Source of the DNA: Rhodococcus rhodochrous
Lineage (GTDB): Bacteria; Actinomycetota; Actinomycetes; Mycobacteriales; Mycobacteriaceae
Length of the DNA stretch: 64,000 nt
Reading direction: 5' to 3'
Assembly: GCF_014854695.1 (NCBI RefSeq)
Contig: NZ_CP027557.1
Span: 3,658,001 to 3,722,000 of the forward strand
Each line of letters starts with the position of its first letter. Position 1 is the stretch's first letter. The notes beneath the pieces were generated by a model that worked only from the letters and a program-made list of their open reading frames with translations, was not told the DNA's origin and ran no database searches. The position numbers and the translations under genes were made by a program. Below, piece after piece: positions 1 through 9,220 of the stretch.

Positions 1-360
1 CCACTCCTCGCGGAGTTCGGCGGCCCGGATCGCGCCCGTGACCTTCGGGCCACGGGCGAGGATCCGGCTCGCGCCGAGTGCCTGCGCGAGGTCGTCGGCG
101 AGTCCCCAGCCTTCCGCTGCGCCCATCCACCCGCGGAACCCGATCGCTGTGGTGGCGATCGTGATGTCCGGGGGCTGCGCGACGATGCAACGGGTGACAC
201 GCTCGAGTTCGTCGTCGTCGGACAGCGGGATGATGCGGATGGCGGGGGCGTGCACGACCTCGGCCCCACGCCTGGTAAGGAGCGTGGCGAACTCGTCGGC
301 ACGCCGAGCTGCCGTCACGCCGATGGTGAATCCCCGCAGCGGCACGTTGTCGTCGCTCAC
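1..360 (-). CDS. HemD-domain (uroporphyrinogen-III synthase-like) nitrate regulator, NnaR-like, 3' end cut by window
   Basis: Only the first 120 codons are in the window; the C-terminus lies beyond base 1. The visible part reads as the N-terminal lobe of a uroporphyrinogen-III synthase fold: a GFTIGVTAARRADEFA start, an RRGAEVV strand-helix and an ITIATTAIGFRGW segment. In actinobacteria, HemD-domain proteins beside nirBD commonly carry a C-terminal DNA-binding domain and act as the nitrate/nitrite regulator NnaR together with GlnR. That domain would lie outside the window, so a plain siroheme-pathway HemD cannot be excluded. The GTG start at 360 overlaps the nirD stop in a GTGA junction, so the two are translationally coupled. 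HemD makes the siroheme precursor needed by NirB, so either role fits the context. Confidence 0.72.
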   Translation of the reverse strand, partial: MSDDNVPLRGFTIGVTAARRADEFATLLTRRGAEVVHAPAIRIIPLSDDDELERVTRCIVAQPPDITIATTAIGFRGWMGAAEGWGLADDLAQALGASRILARGPKVTGAIRAAELREEW

Positions 361-791
361 GAACCCTCTCCGGTCGCATCCTCGTGCCGCCGGTCGCGCG
401 GGACGAGGCTGTGGATCTGGACGACTCCCGCCCACACGCGCACCTCATAGACGGGCAGACGCACCGACGGATCGTCGAGGCACCGGCCGTCGTCGAGGGA
501 GAAGACCTGCTTGAGCAGCGGCGAGGCCACGGTGGGCTCTCCGCCCCGGTCGCCCACGATGCCGCGGGACATCACCGCGGCGCGGCCGAACGGATCGAAG
601 TTGCCCACTGCGCGCAGGGTTCCGTCGTCGAGCAGGAACAGGGCCACCTGCTCGCCGCCGCGCAGCAGCACGGCCACGCCGCGGCCCGGAATGAGATGGC
701 TGAGCGGACAGGCCGAGGTCCATTCCAGCCGCCCGTCGAACACGCTGTCGCGCGTCGATCCCCCTACGGTATGCGTCTCGATGACGGTCAT
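357..791 (-). CDS. nirD: Nitrite reductase (NADH) small subunit NirD
   Basis: A 144-residue Rieske-like small subunit of the assimilatory cytoplasmic nitrite reductase, partner of NirB in reducing nitrite to ammonium. It shows the NirD pattern of a short beta-sandwich: ACPLSHLIPGRGVAVLLRGGEQVALF, then GNFDPFGRAAVMSRGIVGDRGGEPTVASPLLKQ split over strands. As usual for NirD, the canonical Rieske Cys-His pairs that bind a [2Fe-2S] cluster are absent. The ATG has a strong AAGGAGG ribosome site about 7 nt upstream. It sits 89 bases downstream of nirB instead of overlapping it, and that gap contains a GlnR-type operator. The gene can therefore be transcribed from its own promoter with the downstream HemD gene, as well as by read-through from narK-nirB. 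Confidence 0.93.
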   Translation of the reverse strand: MTVIETHTVGGSTRDSVFDGRLEWTSACPLSHLIPGRGVAVLLRGGEQVALFLLDDGTLRAVGNFDPFGRAAVMSRGIVGDRGGEPTVASPLLKQVFSLDDGRCLDDPSVRLPVYEVRVWAGVVQIHSLVPRDRRHEDATGEGS

Positions 792-836
792 CGCTGTCCT
801 CCTTGAAACTGCTGTCCTGAAGTTTGGGCGCCCGGT

Positions 837-874
837 GTTTCGAGCGCGTTACCCGCTCGTTCCCTCGGGGTAAG
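837..874 (-). promoter_or_regulatory. Candidate GlnR box, four half-sites, between nirB and nirD
   Basis: On the minus strand the half-sites CTTAC, GGAAC, GTAAC and GAAAC occur in order, each separated by exactly 6 nt. The actinobacterial GlnR consensus is GTNAC-N6-GNAAC repeated. The last three half-sites match perfectly and the first has one mismatch. The site lies just after the nirB stop codon and 46-83 nt before the nirD ATG, the right place to activate a promoter for nirD and the HemD-type regulator gene. Confidence 0.7.
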
Positions 875-880
875 CGGTCG

Positions 881-3397
881 TCACGCCCCGGTTCCGGGTC
901 CGATGCCCGGCATACCCACGAGGACGGGGACCTTGCGGGGGCCGCTGTCGTCGAAGCGGACGGTGGGGTCGGGCTGCTCGGGCGCGTTGACGAACGAGAC
1001 GAACCGCGCCAGCTTCTCCGGATCCTCGAGGACGCCGGCCCACTCGTCCTTGTAGCCGTCGACGTGCTTGGCCATCGCAGCCTCGAGATCGTCGGCGATA
1101 CCGAGGGCATCGTCGCACACGACCTCCTTGAGGTGCTCGAGGCCGCCCTCGAGTGCGTCGAGCCACGGAGCGGTGCGCTGGAGCCGGTCGGCGGTGCGGA
1201 TGTAGAACATCAGGAACCGGTCGATGTACCGGACGAGGGTCTCGTCGTCGAGACCACCGGCGAGGAGCTGTGCGTGCTTGGGCGACTGGCCGCCGTTGCC
1301 GCACACGTACAGGTTCCAGCCGTTCTCCGTCGCGATGACACCGACATCCTTGCCGCGTGCCTCGGCGCACTCACGGGCGCATCCCGACACCCCCATCTTG
1401 AGCTTGTGGGGCGATCGCAGTCCGCGGTAACGCAATTCGAGAGCGACGGCCATCCCGACCGAGTCCTGCACGCCGTAGCGGCACCAGGTGGAGCCGACAC
1501 AGCTCTTGACGGTGCGCAGCGACTTGCCGTACGCCTGCCCGGATTCCATGCCGGCGTCGACGAGACGCTTCCAGATCTGCGGGAGCTGTTCGACGCGGGC
1601 ACCGAACAGGTCGATGCGTTGACCGCCGGTCATCTTCACGTAGAGACCGAAATCGCGTGCCACCTCACCGATCACGATGAGCTGCTCGGGGGTGCACTCG
1701 CCACCGGGCATGCGCGGCACGACCGAGTAGGTGCCGTTCTTCTGGATGTTGGCGAGGAAGTGGTCGTTCGTGTCCTGCAGACCGGCCTGCTTGGGGTGCA
1801 GGATGTGGTCGGAGTCGGTGGACGCGAGGATCGAGGCCACCACCGGCTTGCAGATGTCGCAGCCGTGTCCGGTGCCGTACTGGGCGATGAGCGCGGAGAA
1901 GGTGCGGATGCCGGTGGCCTGGACGATCTCGAACAGCTCGGCGCGCGACTGCTCGAAGTGCTCGCACAGGGCCTTCGACATCTGCACACCCGACTGGGCG
2001 AGCAGCTGCTTGATGCTCGGGAGACAACCGCCGCAGGTGGTGCCGGCGCTCGTGCACGACTTGACCTGCGCGATGTCGCAGGCACCTTCGGAGATCGCGC
2101 CGCAGATCGCGCCCTTGGTGACACCGTTGCACGAGCACACCTCGGCGTCGTCGGGTAGCGCACCGGCGCCCGGCTTCTCCCCCACCGGGGAGATCAGCGT
2201 GGCCGGATCCCCCGGCAGTTCGCGGCCCACGAGCGGTCGCAGGTTGCCGTAGGCGGAGGCGTCGCCGACGAGGATGCCGCCGAGCAGGGTCCTGGCGTCG
2301 TCGGAGACGACGAGCTTGGCGTAGGTGCCCTTCGCGGAGTCGGAGAGCACGACCTCGAGGGCGCCGGGCGTCGTCGCGTGGGCGTCACCGAAGCTCGCGA
2401 CGTCCACGCCGAGCAGCTTGAGCTTCGTCGACAGGTCGGCGCCGGGGAACTCGGCGGTACCGCCGACGAGCCGGTCGGCGACGACCTCGGCGGTGCTGTA
2501 ACCGGGGGCGACGAGTCCGTAGCAGGTGCCCTCGACGGCGGCGCATTCGCCGATGGCGTAGACGGCCTCGTCCGAGGTGCTCCGGCAGGTACGGTCGGTG
2601 AGCACACCGCCGCGGCCGCCGAGTTCGAGTCCGGCCTCCCGGGCGAGCTCGTCCTGGGGACGGACGCCGGCGGAGAAGATCACGAGTCCGGCCTCGAGGA
2701 CGGTCCCGTCGGACAGGGTCACCTGCAGCGCCTCCGGTCCGGACTCGATCTTCTCGGTGCCCACCCCGGTGTGGGTGACGAGGCCGAGGTCGGTGACGAG
2801 ACGGTCGAGGACCCGGCCGCCGCCCTCGTCGACCTGGGCGGGCATGAGCCGGTTGTTGTACTCGACGACGTGCGGCGTCACTCCCAGCAGGCGCAGCGCG
2901 TTGGCGGCTTCGAGTCCGAGCAGGCCACCACCGATGACGATGCCCGCGAGGCCGGCGGCCTTGGCGCGTTCGGCGGCGGCGCGGATGCCGTCGAGATCGT
3001 CGAGCGTGCGGTAGACGAAGCAGCCGGGCAGGTCGTGGCCGGGCACCGGCGGCACGAAGGGGTACGAGCCGGTCGCGAGGACGAGGCTGTCGTAGGGCAG
3101 AACGTCGCCGCCGGCGGTGGTGACGGTGCGGGCCGCGCGGTCGATTCCCACGGCGCGGGTGCCGACGCGCAGGTCGACGAGATCGTCTGCTGCGTAGTCG
3201 TTTCCGGCGAGAGCGAGTTCCTTGCGGTCCCAGGCTCCGACGTAGGACGACAGTCCCACGCGGTCGTAGGCGGCGTCGGCCTCCTCGCCGAGCACGGTCA
3301 CCGACCAGCTGTTCTGCTCGTCGCGGACACGCAGGGCTTCGACGAAGCGGTGGGCGACCATTCCGTGTCCGACGACGACGACGTTCTTGCGGCTCAT
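881..3397 (-). CDS. nirB: Nitrite reductase (NADH) large subunit NirB
   Basis: An 838-residue catalytic subunit of the assimilatory nitrite reductase; it moves electrons from NADH through FAD, [2Fe-2S] and [4Fe-4S]-siroheme to reduce nitrite to ammonium. An N-terminal FAD/NAD(P)-disulphide-reductase domain begins with VVVVGHGMVAHRF and has a second dinucleotide motif, VIGGGLLGLEAA, near residue 155. A BFD-like [2Fe-2S] domain follows, with CSCNG near 420 and CGGC near 455. The sulphite/nitrite reductase half carries the siroheme/[4Fe-4S] ligand motifs CVGSTWC near 632 and GCARECAE near 670. Length is typical of NirB. It lies 30 nt after narK on the same strand, so the transporter and reductase are cotranscribed. 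Confidence 0.96.
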   Translation of the reverse strand: MSRKNVVVVGHGMVAHRFVEALRVRDEQNSWSVTVLGEEADAAYDRVGLSSYVGAWDRKELALAGNDYAADDLVDLRVGTRAVGIDRAARTVTTAGGDVLPYDSLVLATGSYPFVPPVPGHDLPGCFVYRTLDDLDGIRAAAERAKAAGLAGIVIGGGLLGLEAANALRLLGVTPHVVEYNNRLMPAQVDEGGGRVLDRLVTDLGLVTHTGVGTEKIESGPEALQVTLSDGTVLEAGLVIFSAGVRPQDELAREAGLELGGRGGVLTDRTCRSTSDEAVYAIGECAAVEGTCYGLVAPGYSTAEVVADRLVGGTAEFPGADLSTKLKLLGVDVASFGDAHATTPGALEVVLSDSAKGTYAKLVVSDDARTLLGGILVGDASAYGNLRPLVGRELPGDPATLISPVGEKPGAGALPDDAEVCSCNGVTKGAICGAISEGACDIAQVKSCTSAGTTCGGCLPSIKQLLAQSGVQMSKALCEHFEQSRAELFEIVQATGIRTFSALIAQYGTGHGCDICKPVVASILASTDSDHILHPKQAGLQDTNDHFLANIQKNGTYSVVPRMPGGECTPEQLIVIGEVARDFGLYVKMTGGQRIDLFGARVEQLPQIWKRLVDAGMESGQAYGKSLRTVKSCVGSTWCRYGVQDSVGMAVALELRYRGLRSPHKLKMGVSGCARECAEARGKDVGVIATENGWNLYVCGNGGQSPKHAQLLAGGLDDETLVRYIDRFLMFYIRTADRLQRTAPWLDALEGGLEHLKEVVCDDALGIADDLEAAMAKHVDGYKDEWAGVLEDPEKLARFVSFVNAPEQPDPTVRFDDSGPRKVPVLVGMPGIGPGTGA

Positions 3398-3427
3398 GAT
3401 GTTCTCTTTCTTCGTGCCGGGGATCGG

Positions 3428-4882
3428 TCAGACTGCGACGCGGGCCGGGGCGGGAGCCTCGGTGGACGGCTCGCTCGCGGGAGTGGTGTGGGGGCGGCGG
3501 AGGAAGACGAACCAGGTCACCGCGATGCACACGAGGTAGAAGATCGCGAAGACCCAGAAGGCCATCGTCGCGGACTGCGCCTCGCCGCCGTAGGAGGCGC
3601 GGAAGACCAGGTTGATGCCGACGCCGCCGAGTCCACCGATGGCACCGGCGAAGCCGATGAGGGCACCGGACATGCTGCGCGACCAGGCGGCCTTCTCGTC
3701 GCGATCCAGTTCGTCGAGGTCCTGCGCACGGGCCTCGAAGATGGACGGGATCATCTTGTAGACCGAGCCGTTGCCGAGCCCGGAGAGCAGGAACAGGGCG
3801 ATGAAGCCGAGCACCATGGCGGTCAGCACACCGCCGGTTGCGGCGCCGGTGGTGCGGTCGTCGAGGGTGCCGGCGACGATGAGCACCGCGGCGGCCAGGG
3901 CCATCGCGACGAAGGTGTAGAGGGTGATTTTCCCGCCGCCGATGCGGTCGGCGAGCTTTCCGCCGAGCGGACGGGAGATGGATCCGAGGAGCGGGCCGAT
4001 GAAGGCGATCTGCGCGGCGTGCAGGGCGGCCTGGGCGGGGGTGTCGCCGCCGGCGAGGAAGTTGATCTGCAGGACCTGACCGAAGGCGAAGCTGAAGCCG
4101 ATGAACGAACCGAAGGTGCCGATGTAGAGGAACGAGATGATCCACGAGTCGCGGAACTTCAGTGCGGCGCCCATGGCCCGCAGGTCGGCCTTCTGGTCAC
4201 GGAGGTTGTCCATGAACAGGGCGGCGCCGAGCGCGGCGACGGCGCACAGGACCAGGTAGACCGCGCAGACGATCCAGGGCTCGGTGTTGCCGATGGTGGC
4301 GATGACGAGCAGGCCGATCAGCTGGACGGCCGGGACACCGATGTTTCCGCCACCGGCGTTGAGTCCGAGCGCCCAGCCCTTCAGGCGCTGCGGATAGAAG
4401 GCGTTGATGTTGGTCATCGACGACGCGAAGTTGCCACCACCGACGCCGGCAAGTGCCGCGACCAGCATGAACGTGGTGTAGGAGTGACCCGGGTTCAGCA
4501 TCAGGTACAGCGCCCCGATGGTGGGGATCAGCAGTACGAGGGCACTGAAGATGGTCCAGTTGCGGCCGCCGAAGCGGGCGGTGGCGACGGTGTAGGGGAT
4601 GCGGAGGATCGCGCCGACGAGCGTGGGGACGGCGACCAGGAAGAACTTGCCGGCGGCGTCGATGCCGTACACGTCGGTGGGCATGAACAGCACCATGACC
4701 GACCAGATCGACCAGACGGAGAAGCCGACGTGCTCGGCGATCACCGACCAGATCAGGTTGCGCTTGGCGACCTGCTTGCCGCCGGCCTCCCACGCCTCCA
4801 CATCCTCGGCGTCCCACCGCTCGATCTTGTGACTGCGTGCGAATTTGTCTCTGAGACTTTCATTTTCGATGAAGGTCGTCAT
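3428..4882 (-). CDS. narK: Nitrate/nitrite MFS transporter NarK
   Basis: A 484-residue, 12-helix inner-membrane transporter of the major facilitator superfamily, nitrate/nitrite porter branch. Hydrophobic segments run through the whole protein. A Gly/Asn-rich ALAGVGGGNFASSM stretch resembles the NarK signature in TM5, and a GLGNGSVYKMIP segment is the second, in TM11. The N-terminal SHKIERWDAEDVEAWEAGG stretch is the cytoplasmic tail of the NarK1-like branch. I place the start at the ATG at 4882 because a GAGGAGGAAC ribosome site lies directly upstream; an upstream in-frame start would add 11 unlikely residues. It is first in the narK-nirB(-nirD) operon and supplies nitrate and nitrite. Confidence 0.93.
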   Translation of the reverse strand: MTTFIENESLRDKFARSHKIERWDAEDVEAWEAGGKQVAKRNLIWSVIAEHVGFSVWSIWSVMVLFMPTDVYGIDAAGKFFLVAVPTLVGAILRIPYTVATARFGGRNWTIFSALVLLIPTIGALYLMLNPGHSYTTFMLVAALAGVGGGNFASSMTNINAFYPQRLKGWALGLNAGGGNIGVPAVQLIGLLVIATIGNTEPWIVCAVYLVLCAVAALGAALFMDNLRDQKADLRAMGAALKFRDSWIISFLYIGTFGSFIGFSFAFGQVLQINFLAGGDTPAQAALHAAQIAFIGPLLGSISRPLGGKLADRIGGGKITLYTFVAMALAAAVLIVAGTLDDRTTGAATGGVLTAMVLGFIALFLLSGLGNGSVYKMIPSIFEARAQDLDELDRDEKAAWSRSMSGALIGFAGAIGGLGGVGINLVFRASYGGEAQSATMAFWVFAIFYLVCIAVTWFVFLRRPHTTPASEPSTEAPAPARVAV

Positions 4883-5004
4883 CGCCGTTCCTCCTCGGGT
4901 CCGTGTTGATCCCAAAGGTAGGAAACGGGTGTTGCTACGGTGCTGCCCGCGGTGACCGTCGCGTCAAGAGTTGCTCACCCCGGCCCCGGCCGCCCTGTGA
5001 GGTG

Positions 5005-5859
5005 TTACAGGAGGAACCGCACGAGGTCGGCGGTGTGCGCCAGGCCCGGGAAGGCGTCCTCGGTCGAGCGCGGGTGCAGCGCGTGCACGGCCAGCCGGAA
5101 GATCACCGCGCGCAGCAGCATCTGCGGCCACTCGGGAAGGTCCTCCCAGCGGCCGATGAGTCCTTCGTCGGCACCGCCCCACGACAGTGCGTCGACGACG
5201 GCGACGGCGGCCGCCCAGGAGGCCGGACGCCAGTAGGGGGTGATGTCGGTCAGCCCGGGCGCTGCGCGGCCGGCGAACAGGACGGTGCCGAACAGGTCTC
5301 CGTGGACGAGCTGGTCGGGCAGGTGCACGGGCTTGCGGAAGGTCGCGAGCTGGTTGATCAGGTCGAGGCTCTTACGGCCGTCGGGGGTCACCGTCTCGGG
5401 TGCACCCGCCGCGCGGGCGCTGCGCAGGGGTACGGTCTCCCAGGCCGCGCGGTCGGCGGCGACGAAGACGTCGACGTCCTCCCAGGGTGCGACGGGTGGC
5501 TGCATGAGGAAACGGGGACGTTCGAGCTGCGCGGTGGCGGTGTGCAGCCGTAGCGACAGCGAGACCACTTCGTCGTGCCGGGGCTCGGACGTGCCGACGA
5601 TGTAGGTGTCGGCGCGCCATCCGGAGACCACGTAGCGACCATCGGTGGACCGCACCGGGCGGGCCAGCCGCACGCCGTCGACGGTCAGGGTCTCCCGCAC
5701 TTTGGCGGACCAGGCCGCGCGAGCATGATCGGCGACTCGGGACAGCACGACGTCCCCACACCGGAAACCTCCGTCCCAGTCGGGCCCGAGCGGGACCGGT
5801 TCGACATCGCGGAGACCGAATGTGGAGCACACGTGCTGAGGCGGTTCGGGTGAGCTCAC
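5005..5859 (-). CDS. TIGR02569 family protein (aminoglycoside-phosphotransferase-like fold)
   Basis: A protein of about 284 residues matching what I know as TIGR02569 (M. tuberculosis Rv3205c), a mycolata-specific family distantly related to aminoglycoside phosphotransferases. Kinase-like features are LPDQLVHGDLFGTVLF, equivalent to the APH catalytic loop HGDxxxxN but with Thr where the metal-binding Asn is expected, followed by GLTDITPYWRP at the position of the IDW metal motif. It may therefore be a non-canonical kinase or a pseudoenzyme; its substrate is unknown. The GTG at 5859 has AGGTAGG 9 nt upstream; a TTG three codons earlier is the alternative. The gene follows moeZ by 66-75 nt on the same strand, as in mycobacteria. 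Confidence 0.8.
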   Translation of the reverse strand: MSSPEPPQHVCSTFGLRDVEPVPLGPDWDGGFRCGDVVLSRVADHARAAWSAKVRETLTVDGVRLARPVRSTDGRYVVSGWRADTYIVGTSEPRHDEVVSLSLRLHTATAQLERPRFLMQPPVAPWEDVDVFVAADRAAWETVPLRSARAAGAPETVTPDGRKSLDLINQLATFRKPVHLPDQLVHGDLFGTVLFAGRAAPGLTDITPYWRPASWAAAVAVVDALSWGGADEGLIGRWEDLPEWPQMLLRAVIFRLAVHALHPRSTEDAFPGLAHTADLVRFLL

Positions 5860-5934
5860 GACGCTCAACCTACCTTCGCAGACCGCCCGGATCGGGAAGG
5901 CACTCCGCTGTTTCAGGTCACAACGAGGTCACCG

Positions 5935-7128
5935 TCAGTAGACCGGCAGCGAGGTGTCGACCTGCTGCGCCCACGCGATCACGCCACCGTGCAGATGCGT
6001 CGCATCCGAGAAACCCGCTCGCGCAAGGACTTCGAGCGCTTCGGCCGAGCGGATACCGGTCTTGCAGTACAGCACGATCGGGGTGTTCTGCGGCAGGTCG
6101 GCGAGGGCCTCGCCGGAGAGGATGCGGTCCTTCGGCACGAGCCGTGCACCGTCGATACGGACGATCTCCCACTCGACGGGTTCGCGCACGTCGATCAGCG
6201 CGAGGTCGCGGCCCTCGTCGAGCATGCGGCGCAGTTCGGTGGGGGTGACGGCCGATCGCGCCGACGCAGCGGCGTCGGGAACGATCCCGCAGAAGGCCTC
6301 GTAGTCGACGAGTTCGGTGACCGGCACCCGTCCCGGATCGCGGCGCAGGGTCACCGTGCGGAACGACATCGCGAGCGCGTCGTAGATCATGAGCCGGCCG
6401 AGCAAGGGCTCACCGATCCCCGTGATGAGCTTGATCGCCTCGGTGGCCATGACGGTGCCGATCGTGCCGGGCAGGACACCGAGCACACCGCCCTCGGCGC
6501 ACGAGGGAACCATGCCCGGCGGCGGCGCCTCGGGGTAGAGGTCGCGGTAGTTCAGGCCGCGCCCGTCGGGAGCGTCCTCCCAGAACACCGACACCTGACC
6601 TTCGAACCGGAAGATCGAGCCCCACACGTACGGCCTGCCGGCGAGGACAGCGGCGTCGTTGACGAGATAGCGGGTCGCGAAGTTGTCGGTGCCGTCGAGG
6701 ATCAGGTCGTACTGCTCGAACAACTGCACGGCGTTGCTCGACTCCAGCCTCGTCTCGTACAGACGCACGGTGACACCGTCGTTGATTGCCAAGATGCTGT
6801 CGCGGGCGCTCTCCCCCTTGGGCCGTCCGACGTCGGAGCGGCCGTGGATCACCTGCCGCTGCAGGTTCGACGTCTCCACGTCGTCGAACTCGACGATGCC
6901 GATCGTGCCGACGCCCGCCGCCGCCAGATACAGCAGCGCGGGCGAACCGAGTCCGCCGGCGCCGATGCACAGCACCCGCGCGTTCTTCAACCGCCGCTGA
7001 CCGGTGACCCCGACGTTCGGGATGATCAGGTGACGGCTGTACCGGGCGACCTCCTCGCGACCGAGCTCCGGGCCGGGTTCCACCAGCGGCGGAAGGGATC
7101 GGCGCGTCGACGGTGTCGTTGCGGTCAC
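5935..7128 (-). CDS. moeZ: Adenylyltransferase/sulfurtransferase MoeZ (MoeB-rhodanese fusion)
   Basis: A 397-residue fusion that activates sulphur-carrier proteins (MoaD and ThiS/CysO-type) by C-terminal adenylation and then thiocarboxylates them. The N-terminal ThiF/MoeB domain has the nucleotide-binding motif LCIGAGGLGSPALLYLA at about residues 55-70 and a GTDNFATRYLVND segment. The C-terminal rhodanese domain has the active-site loop YCKTGIRS near residue 350. The GTG at 7128 is preferred because AGGAGA lies 4-9 nt upstream and gives a length close to mycobacterial MoeZ; a start 13 codons earlier lacks this support. It probably supplies molybdopterin, cysteine and thiamine sulphur-carrier pathways, and nitrate use elsewhere in the genome may depend on the cofactor. 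Confidence 0.93.
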   Translation of the reverse strand: MTATTPSTRRSLPPLVEPGPELGREEVARYSRHLIIPNVGVTGQRRLKNARVLCIGAGGLGSPALLYLAAAGVGTIGIVEFDDVETSNLQRQVIHGRSDVGRPKGESARDSILAINDGVTVRLYETRLESSNAVQLFEQYDLILDGTDNFATRYLVNDAAVLAGRPYVWGSIFRFEGQVSVFWEDAPDGRGLNYRDLYPEAPPPGMVPSCAEGGVLGVLPGTIGTVMATEAIKLITGIGEPLLGRLMIYDALAMSFRTVTLRRDPGRVPVTELVDYEAFCGIVPDAAASARSAVTPTELRRMLDEGRDLALIDVREPVEWEIVRIDGARLVPKDRILSGEALADLPQNTPIVLYCKTGIRSAEALEVLARAGFSDATHLHGGVIAWAQQVDTSLPVY

Positions 7129-7245
7129 GGGTTCTCCTGTCGCGATGCGTCCTGCGTCACCGTCCATGGTGCCATTCGGTGCTGCAACCCCACCCCGCCC
7201 CGCCCGTCGACCCCCGCCCGGCCCGGCGACTACCGTGCTCGGCGT

Positions 7246-8304
7246 CTACGCCCGCGGGTACGGCCAGGGGTTGAACCGGCAGCGCAGCCCGTCGGCGGGG
7301 ACCGCGCCGTCCGGGTCCAGGCGCGCGATGTCGTCGTTGGCGGTGCCGAAGGTCTGCTGCATCATGATCGGCGCGAGACCGCCGTCGGTGGTGCAGGCGT
7401 CGTGTTGCGCCAGGCCGATGGCGTGGCCGACCTCGTGGTTGACGACGTACTGGCGATACGACCCGATGTCACCCTGGAAGGCGACGGCCCCGCGCACCCA
7501 CCGCGCTTCGTTGAGGAGCACCCGCTCCATCGAGGGGTTGAAGCACGATCCCTCGAGCGGGATGTCGTAGCCGCATCCTTCGCGGATGGTCATCTGCGAG
7601 GTGAGGGAGATCCGGAAGTCCGGCTCGCCGGTGTCGATGCGGCGGAAGGCGACCGCCTGGTCGCCGATCCAGCTCCGCGGATCGGCGAGGGTGCGGTCCA
7701 CCATCGTCGCGAAGGCCGCGTCGCCGCCGTAACCGGTGGTGTCGATGCCCTCCTCGAGTTCCACCGTGTAGGTGAACACGCGGTTCTGCCCCGCACCGAC
7801 CTGCCCGGTGGTGCCGGGCACGACCCGCCACTGCCGCGCACCGACTTCCGTGAACGGCCCGCCGTCCGGCAGGGCACCGGACTCGAGCGACTCGGGGAAG
7901 GCCCCATCGGGCTGCGGGGCCTCGACGATGATCTCGGTGACCTCGCTCGCGACGACCGGATCGGCGGGCTCCTCCGCTCCTCCCCCACGCGCGGCGTCCC
8001 ACAGCACGACCAGGGTCACGACGGCGAGGATCGGGACGGCATAGGCGCGCCAGCCGTAGGTGGCGACGAATCTGCCCACGCGGGTCTGCTTGCGGACGTC
8101 GCGTTCGGGTCGCGGTCGGCGAGGCGGCCGGTCCGGCCGTCCCACCGGGTCCCACACGGCACGTAGAGGCTGGTGCGACCGGCGACCCGGCTCGGATCGT
8201 TCCGTTCCTCGCGACCGGGACGAACCGGACGACGTCGGGGAAGGATCTGTCTGCGAGGAGCCCTGCGGCCCCCTGCTCTCGCGCACTCCTCCACGCTCGA
8301 TCAC
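7246..8304 (-). CDS. DUF3152 membrane-anchored zincin-like protein
   Basis: A protein of about 352 residues of the DUF3152 family (Rv3207c-like). It has an Arg/Pro/Ser-rich cytoplasmic tail, one membrane segment (AYAVPILAVVTLVVLW), then an extracytoplasmic domain with the zinc-protease signature VVNHEVGHAIGLAQH. HEVGH plus a third His ten residues after the first makes the extended HExxHxxGxxH metzincin pattern, followed by APIMMQQ, which resembles a Met-turn. Four Cys in the outer domain could form disulphides. The natural substrate is unknown. The start is uncertain: GTG at 8304 opens the divergent promoter region shared with tetR, and a GTG six codons later has a GGAGG too close to be ideal. 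Confidence 0.83.
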   Translation of the reverse strand: MIERGGVRESRGPQGSSQTDPSPTSSGSSRSRGTERSEPGRRSHQPLRAVWDPVGRPDRPPRRPRPERDVRKQTRVGRFVATYGWRAYAVPILAVVTLVVLWDAARGGGAEEPADPVVASEVTEIIVEAPQPDGAFPESLESGALPDGGPFTEVGARQWRVVPGTTGQVGAGQNRVFTYTVELEEGIDTTGYGGDAAFATMVDRTLADPRSWIGDQAVAFRRIDTGEPDFRISLTSQMTIREGCGYDIPLEGSCFNPSMERVLLNEARWVRGAVAFQGDIGSYRQYVVNHEVGHAIGLAQHDACTTDGGLAPIMMQQTFGTANDDIARLDPDGAVPADGLRCRFNPWPYPRA

Positions 8305-8319
8305 GGATGTCAGGATGTC

Positions 8320-8340
8320 ATATCGAGACCATTTCGATAT
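8320..8340. promoter_or_regulatory. 7-bp inverted repeat (ATATCGA-N7-TCGATAT) in divergent promoter region
   Basis: Perfect 7-bp arms separated by 7 nt lie just upstream of the DUF3152 start and within the spacer to the divergent tetR gene. The size is right for a dimeric TetR-family operator. No experimental link is known to me. Confidence 0.45.
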
Positions 8341-8408
8341 CCGAAGCGTCGAAGGCGTGCCCCCATCCGTGCACCGGGAACGGATACTGGTCGGTAGGCC
8401 GGTCCGTT

Positions 8409-8437
8409 CGATACGCAGGTTCACCTGTAACCTGCAA
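8409..8437 (+). promoter_or_regulatory. Candidate tetR promoter overlapped by CAGGTT-N7-AACCTG repeat
   Basis: A TTCGAT -35-like and a TAACCT -10-like element are spaced 16 nt. The -10 lies inside a perfect 6-bp inverted repeat with a 7-nt spacer (8419-8437), about 60 nt before the tetR ATG. This arrangement suggests autorepression. Confidence 0.45.
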
Positions 8438-8479
8438 AGACGAGGAGCGCCGAGGTGGCACACGCCACTATCGGAGTAG

Positions 8480-9154
<675 letters not shown>

Positions 9155-9175
9155 CGACACATACCGAGAACGACG

Positions 9176-9206
9176 AACGGGCCGGGGCGACATGCCCCGG
9201 CCCGTT
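9176..9206. terminator. 13-bp perfect hairpin between convergent tetR and DUF3107 genes
   Basis: Arms AACGGGCCGGGGC and GCCCCGGCCCGTT with a 5-nt loop lie between the stops of two converging genes. There is no strong U-tract, which is common for actinobacterial terminators. It is likely bidirectional. Confidence 0.75.
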
Positions 9207-9220
9207 CTCGTCGGTCGCTC

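Noticed and set aside
4922-4978. GlnR-like half-sites upstream of narK
   Set aside because: GAAAC at 4922 and GTGAC at 4952 occur, but neighbours at 6-nt spacing match poorly (GTCAA, CTCAC, TGCTA). Not comparable with the box at 837.
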